From positions 1-41,471 of the forward strand of contig CANNDT010000034.1 of the NCBI GenBank assembly GCA_947503365.1: a stretch of DNA of 41,471 bases. The letters are read 5' to 3'. Below the pieces are notes generated by a model that saw nothing but the letters and a program-made list of their open reading frames with translations, made no database searches and was not told the origin of the DNA. Both the position numbers and the translations under genes were made by a program. How positions within the stretch are numbered: position 1 is the first letter of the stretch; every line of letters begins with the position of its first letter. Positions 40,294 through 41,471 of this stretch are shown one piece after another. This DNA comes from CANNDT01 sp945876205. GTDB lineage: Bacteria; Acidobacteriota; Vicinamibacteria; Vicinamibacterales; UBA2999.

Positions 40294-41471
40294 CAGAATT
40301 TCTCGACCAGGCTCTTCGACACCTGCAGTCGATAGTCACGGCTCCCACGGTGGTCGCTCATTGGCGTGAGGGTACGGTCGATGATGCGCTGCACGCGCTC
40401 GACCGCCGCTTCGTTCCACGGCTGCCCGACGGCTGCCGCCTCGGCCTCGCCGATGCGAACGGGTGTGGCGGCGACGCCGCCGAAGGCAAAGCGCGCGCGA
40501 CGCACCCGGCCCGAGCCGTCGCGGTCGATCGCCATCGCGGCGGCGACGGTGCTGATGTCGTCGAGGCGCCGCTTTGCCACCTTGTAGAAGCGGATCGTGT
40601 CCGGCAGCGGCGTGGGAATCTCGATCGCCGTGATGATCTCGCCTGGGCCAAGCGCGGTGCGGCGGTATGCGGTAAAGAACGACGCGAGAGACATCGTGCG
40701 GCGGCCGCCTGACCCCGCGATCTGCACTGACGCATCGAGCGCCAGCAGGATCGGGGCGGAGTCGCCAATAGGCGAGGCGGTCGCGAGGTTGCCGCCGAGC
40801 GTGGCGCGGTTTCTGATGAGCGGCGACGCGAAGAGCTCCAGCCACTCGCTGATGACCGGCGGCGCGCTCTGCCACAGGCGGCCGATGTCGGTGAGCGGCA
40901 GCGCAGCGCCGATCCTCACGACGTCCGCGCTCTCGGTGAAATCCCGGAGCTCCGCGATACCGTCAACACTCACGAGGTGACGCCAGCGCTTGTGGCGCAG
41001 GTTCGACTCGACGCACAGATCCGTTCCGCCGGCCACGAGCGTCGCTGCGGGATCCTGCTTCAGGATCTCGACGCATTCGTCGGTCGTGACTGGACGGGAG
41101 AAGCCGTCGATCTCTACGCGTTCCAGCCGAGGCGCCGGTCGCGCAAGCCGCGCGCGGAAGTCGTCATCGGGCGCCGGGCCGAGGGAATGCGCCGCGTCGC
41201 GAATCGGCCGGTATCCGGTGCACCGGCACAGGTTGCCAGCCATCGAGCGCGGGTCGCATGGCCCGGTGCGTCCGGGCCGGTACTGTTCCGCGAACAGGCT
41301 CATCACGAAGCCGGGCGTGCAGTAGCCGCATTGCGATCCGCCCGCGGCCGCCATCGCTTCCTGCACGTCGGCAAGCCGTCCGCCTGCGGCCAGCGACTCC
41401 ACCGTGTGAATCTCGTGGCCCGCGACCATCGGCAGGAAGATCAGGCAGCTGTTGACCGGGCGATACGTGGT
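40275..41471 (-). CDS. xdhA: Xanthine dehydrogenase, fused [2Fe-2S]/FAD subunit (5' end outside window)
   Basis: The coding frame is open to the right edge, so the N-terminus is missing. What is visible is the end of the first Fe-S domain (VNSCLIFLPMVAGHEIHTVE), the second [2Fe-2S] domain (GSQCGYCTPGFVMSLFAEQY, NLCRCTGYRPIRDA), the FAD-binding domain (AATLVAGGTDLCVESNLRHK; ATLGGNLATASPIGDSAPIL) and the CO-dehydrogenase flavoprotein C-terminal domain. It passes electrons from the molybdenum subunit to NAD. It is the first gene of the operon visible in this window; a promoter would be outside. Confidence 0.9.
   Translation of the reverse strand, partial: TTYRPVNSCLIFLPMVAGHEIHTVESLAAGGRLADVQEAMAAAGGSQCGYCTPGFVMSLFAEQYRPGRTGPCDPRSMAGNLCRCTGYRPIRDAAHSLGPAPDDDFRARLARPAPRLERVEIDGFSRPVTTDECVEILKQDPAATLVAGGTDLCVESNLRHKRWRHLVSVDGIAELRDFTESADVVRIGAALPLTDIGRLWQSAPPVISEWLELFASPLIRNRATLGGNLATASPIGDSAPILLALDASVQIAGSGGRRTMSLASFFTAYRRTALGPGEIITAIEIPTPLPDTIRFYKVAKRRLDDISTVAAAMAIDRDGSGRVRRARFAFGGVAATPVRIGEAEAAAVGQPWNEAAVERVQRIIDRTLTPMSDHRGSRDYRLQVSKSLVEKFWWETRA

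Overview
This 41.5 kb window is GC-rich, densely coded chromosomal DNA from a Gram-negative bacterium: it has OmpA, an Omp85/TamA-TamB pair, lipoprotein signals and periplasmic c-type cytochromes. Several traits fit an Acidobacteriota chromosome, perhaps Vicinamibacteria: Ser/Thr kinases fused to TPR arrays, OmpR-type wHTH regulators fused to TPRs, a PQQ dehydrogenase with a diheme cytochrome, a DUF885 lipoprotein, a stand-alone LigD phosphoesterase and many tiny membrane proteins. That placement is an inference from gene content; no rRNA or tRNA was seen.

Layout. (1) 1-5700 is a scarred accessory zone. It holds a DUF885 gene fragment 96% identical to part of the intact gene at 8.7-10.4 kb, a 3'-truncated XRE antitoxin, a complete higBA toxin-antitoxin pair with a promoter/operator palindrome, a wHTH-TPR regulator, a translationally coupled nucleotidyltransferase/small-protein pair, a yvcK fragment, an unidentified gene remnant and a dead IS110 transposase (two internal deletions and an amber codon) with its structured 5' non-coding region. 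(2) 5701-11154 holds a hypothetical protein, a frameshifted Ser/Thr kinase-TPR gene, the DUF885 lipoprotein and the LigD-type phosphoesterase. The last two form an operon with the POT-family transporter at 11159-12652. (3) 12689-15348 is divergent from the transporter and carries a CCAEP-tail radical SAM protein coupled to an ATP-grasp enzyme. YggX and a KGG stress protein follow. (4) 16222-24542 is an envelope block: OmpA-family porin, small membrane protein, TamA-like Omp85 protein and TamB, ended by REP-like hairpins. (5) 24636-29934 is a redox block on the minus strand: a bis-MGD molybdoenzyme, a secreted hypothetical protein, a PQQ dehydrogenase with the Asp+2 signature of lanthanide enzymes, and its coupled diheme cytochrome c. 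(6) 30004-31461 holds two copies, one decayed, of a tiny membrane-protein cassette flanking a 5'-truncated SMP-30/gluconolactonase-like ORF. (7) 31653 to the right edge is one long minus-strand purine-degradation operon.

The purine operon reads, in transcription order, xanthine dehydrogenase (FAD/Fe-S then Mo subunit), OHCU decarboxylase, urate oxidase, HIU hydrolase, allantoate amidohydrolase, allantoinase, ureidoglycine aminohydrolase and a second M20 amidohydrolase that is best read as ureidoglycolate amidohydrolase. Together they would take xanthine through urate, allantoin and allantoate to glyoxylate, releasing all four nitrogens as ammonia without making urea. Most junctions overlap or are 1 nt apart, so the set is likely made as a translationally coupled unit.

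Most promising for new biology: the radical SAM/ATP-grasp pair, whose tail aligns with selenocysteine-containing relatives and whose ATP-grasp gene seems to start at CTG; the uncharacterised nucleotidyltransferase/small-protein pair; the near-leaderless higBA promoter; and the duplicated small membrane-protein cassette.
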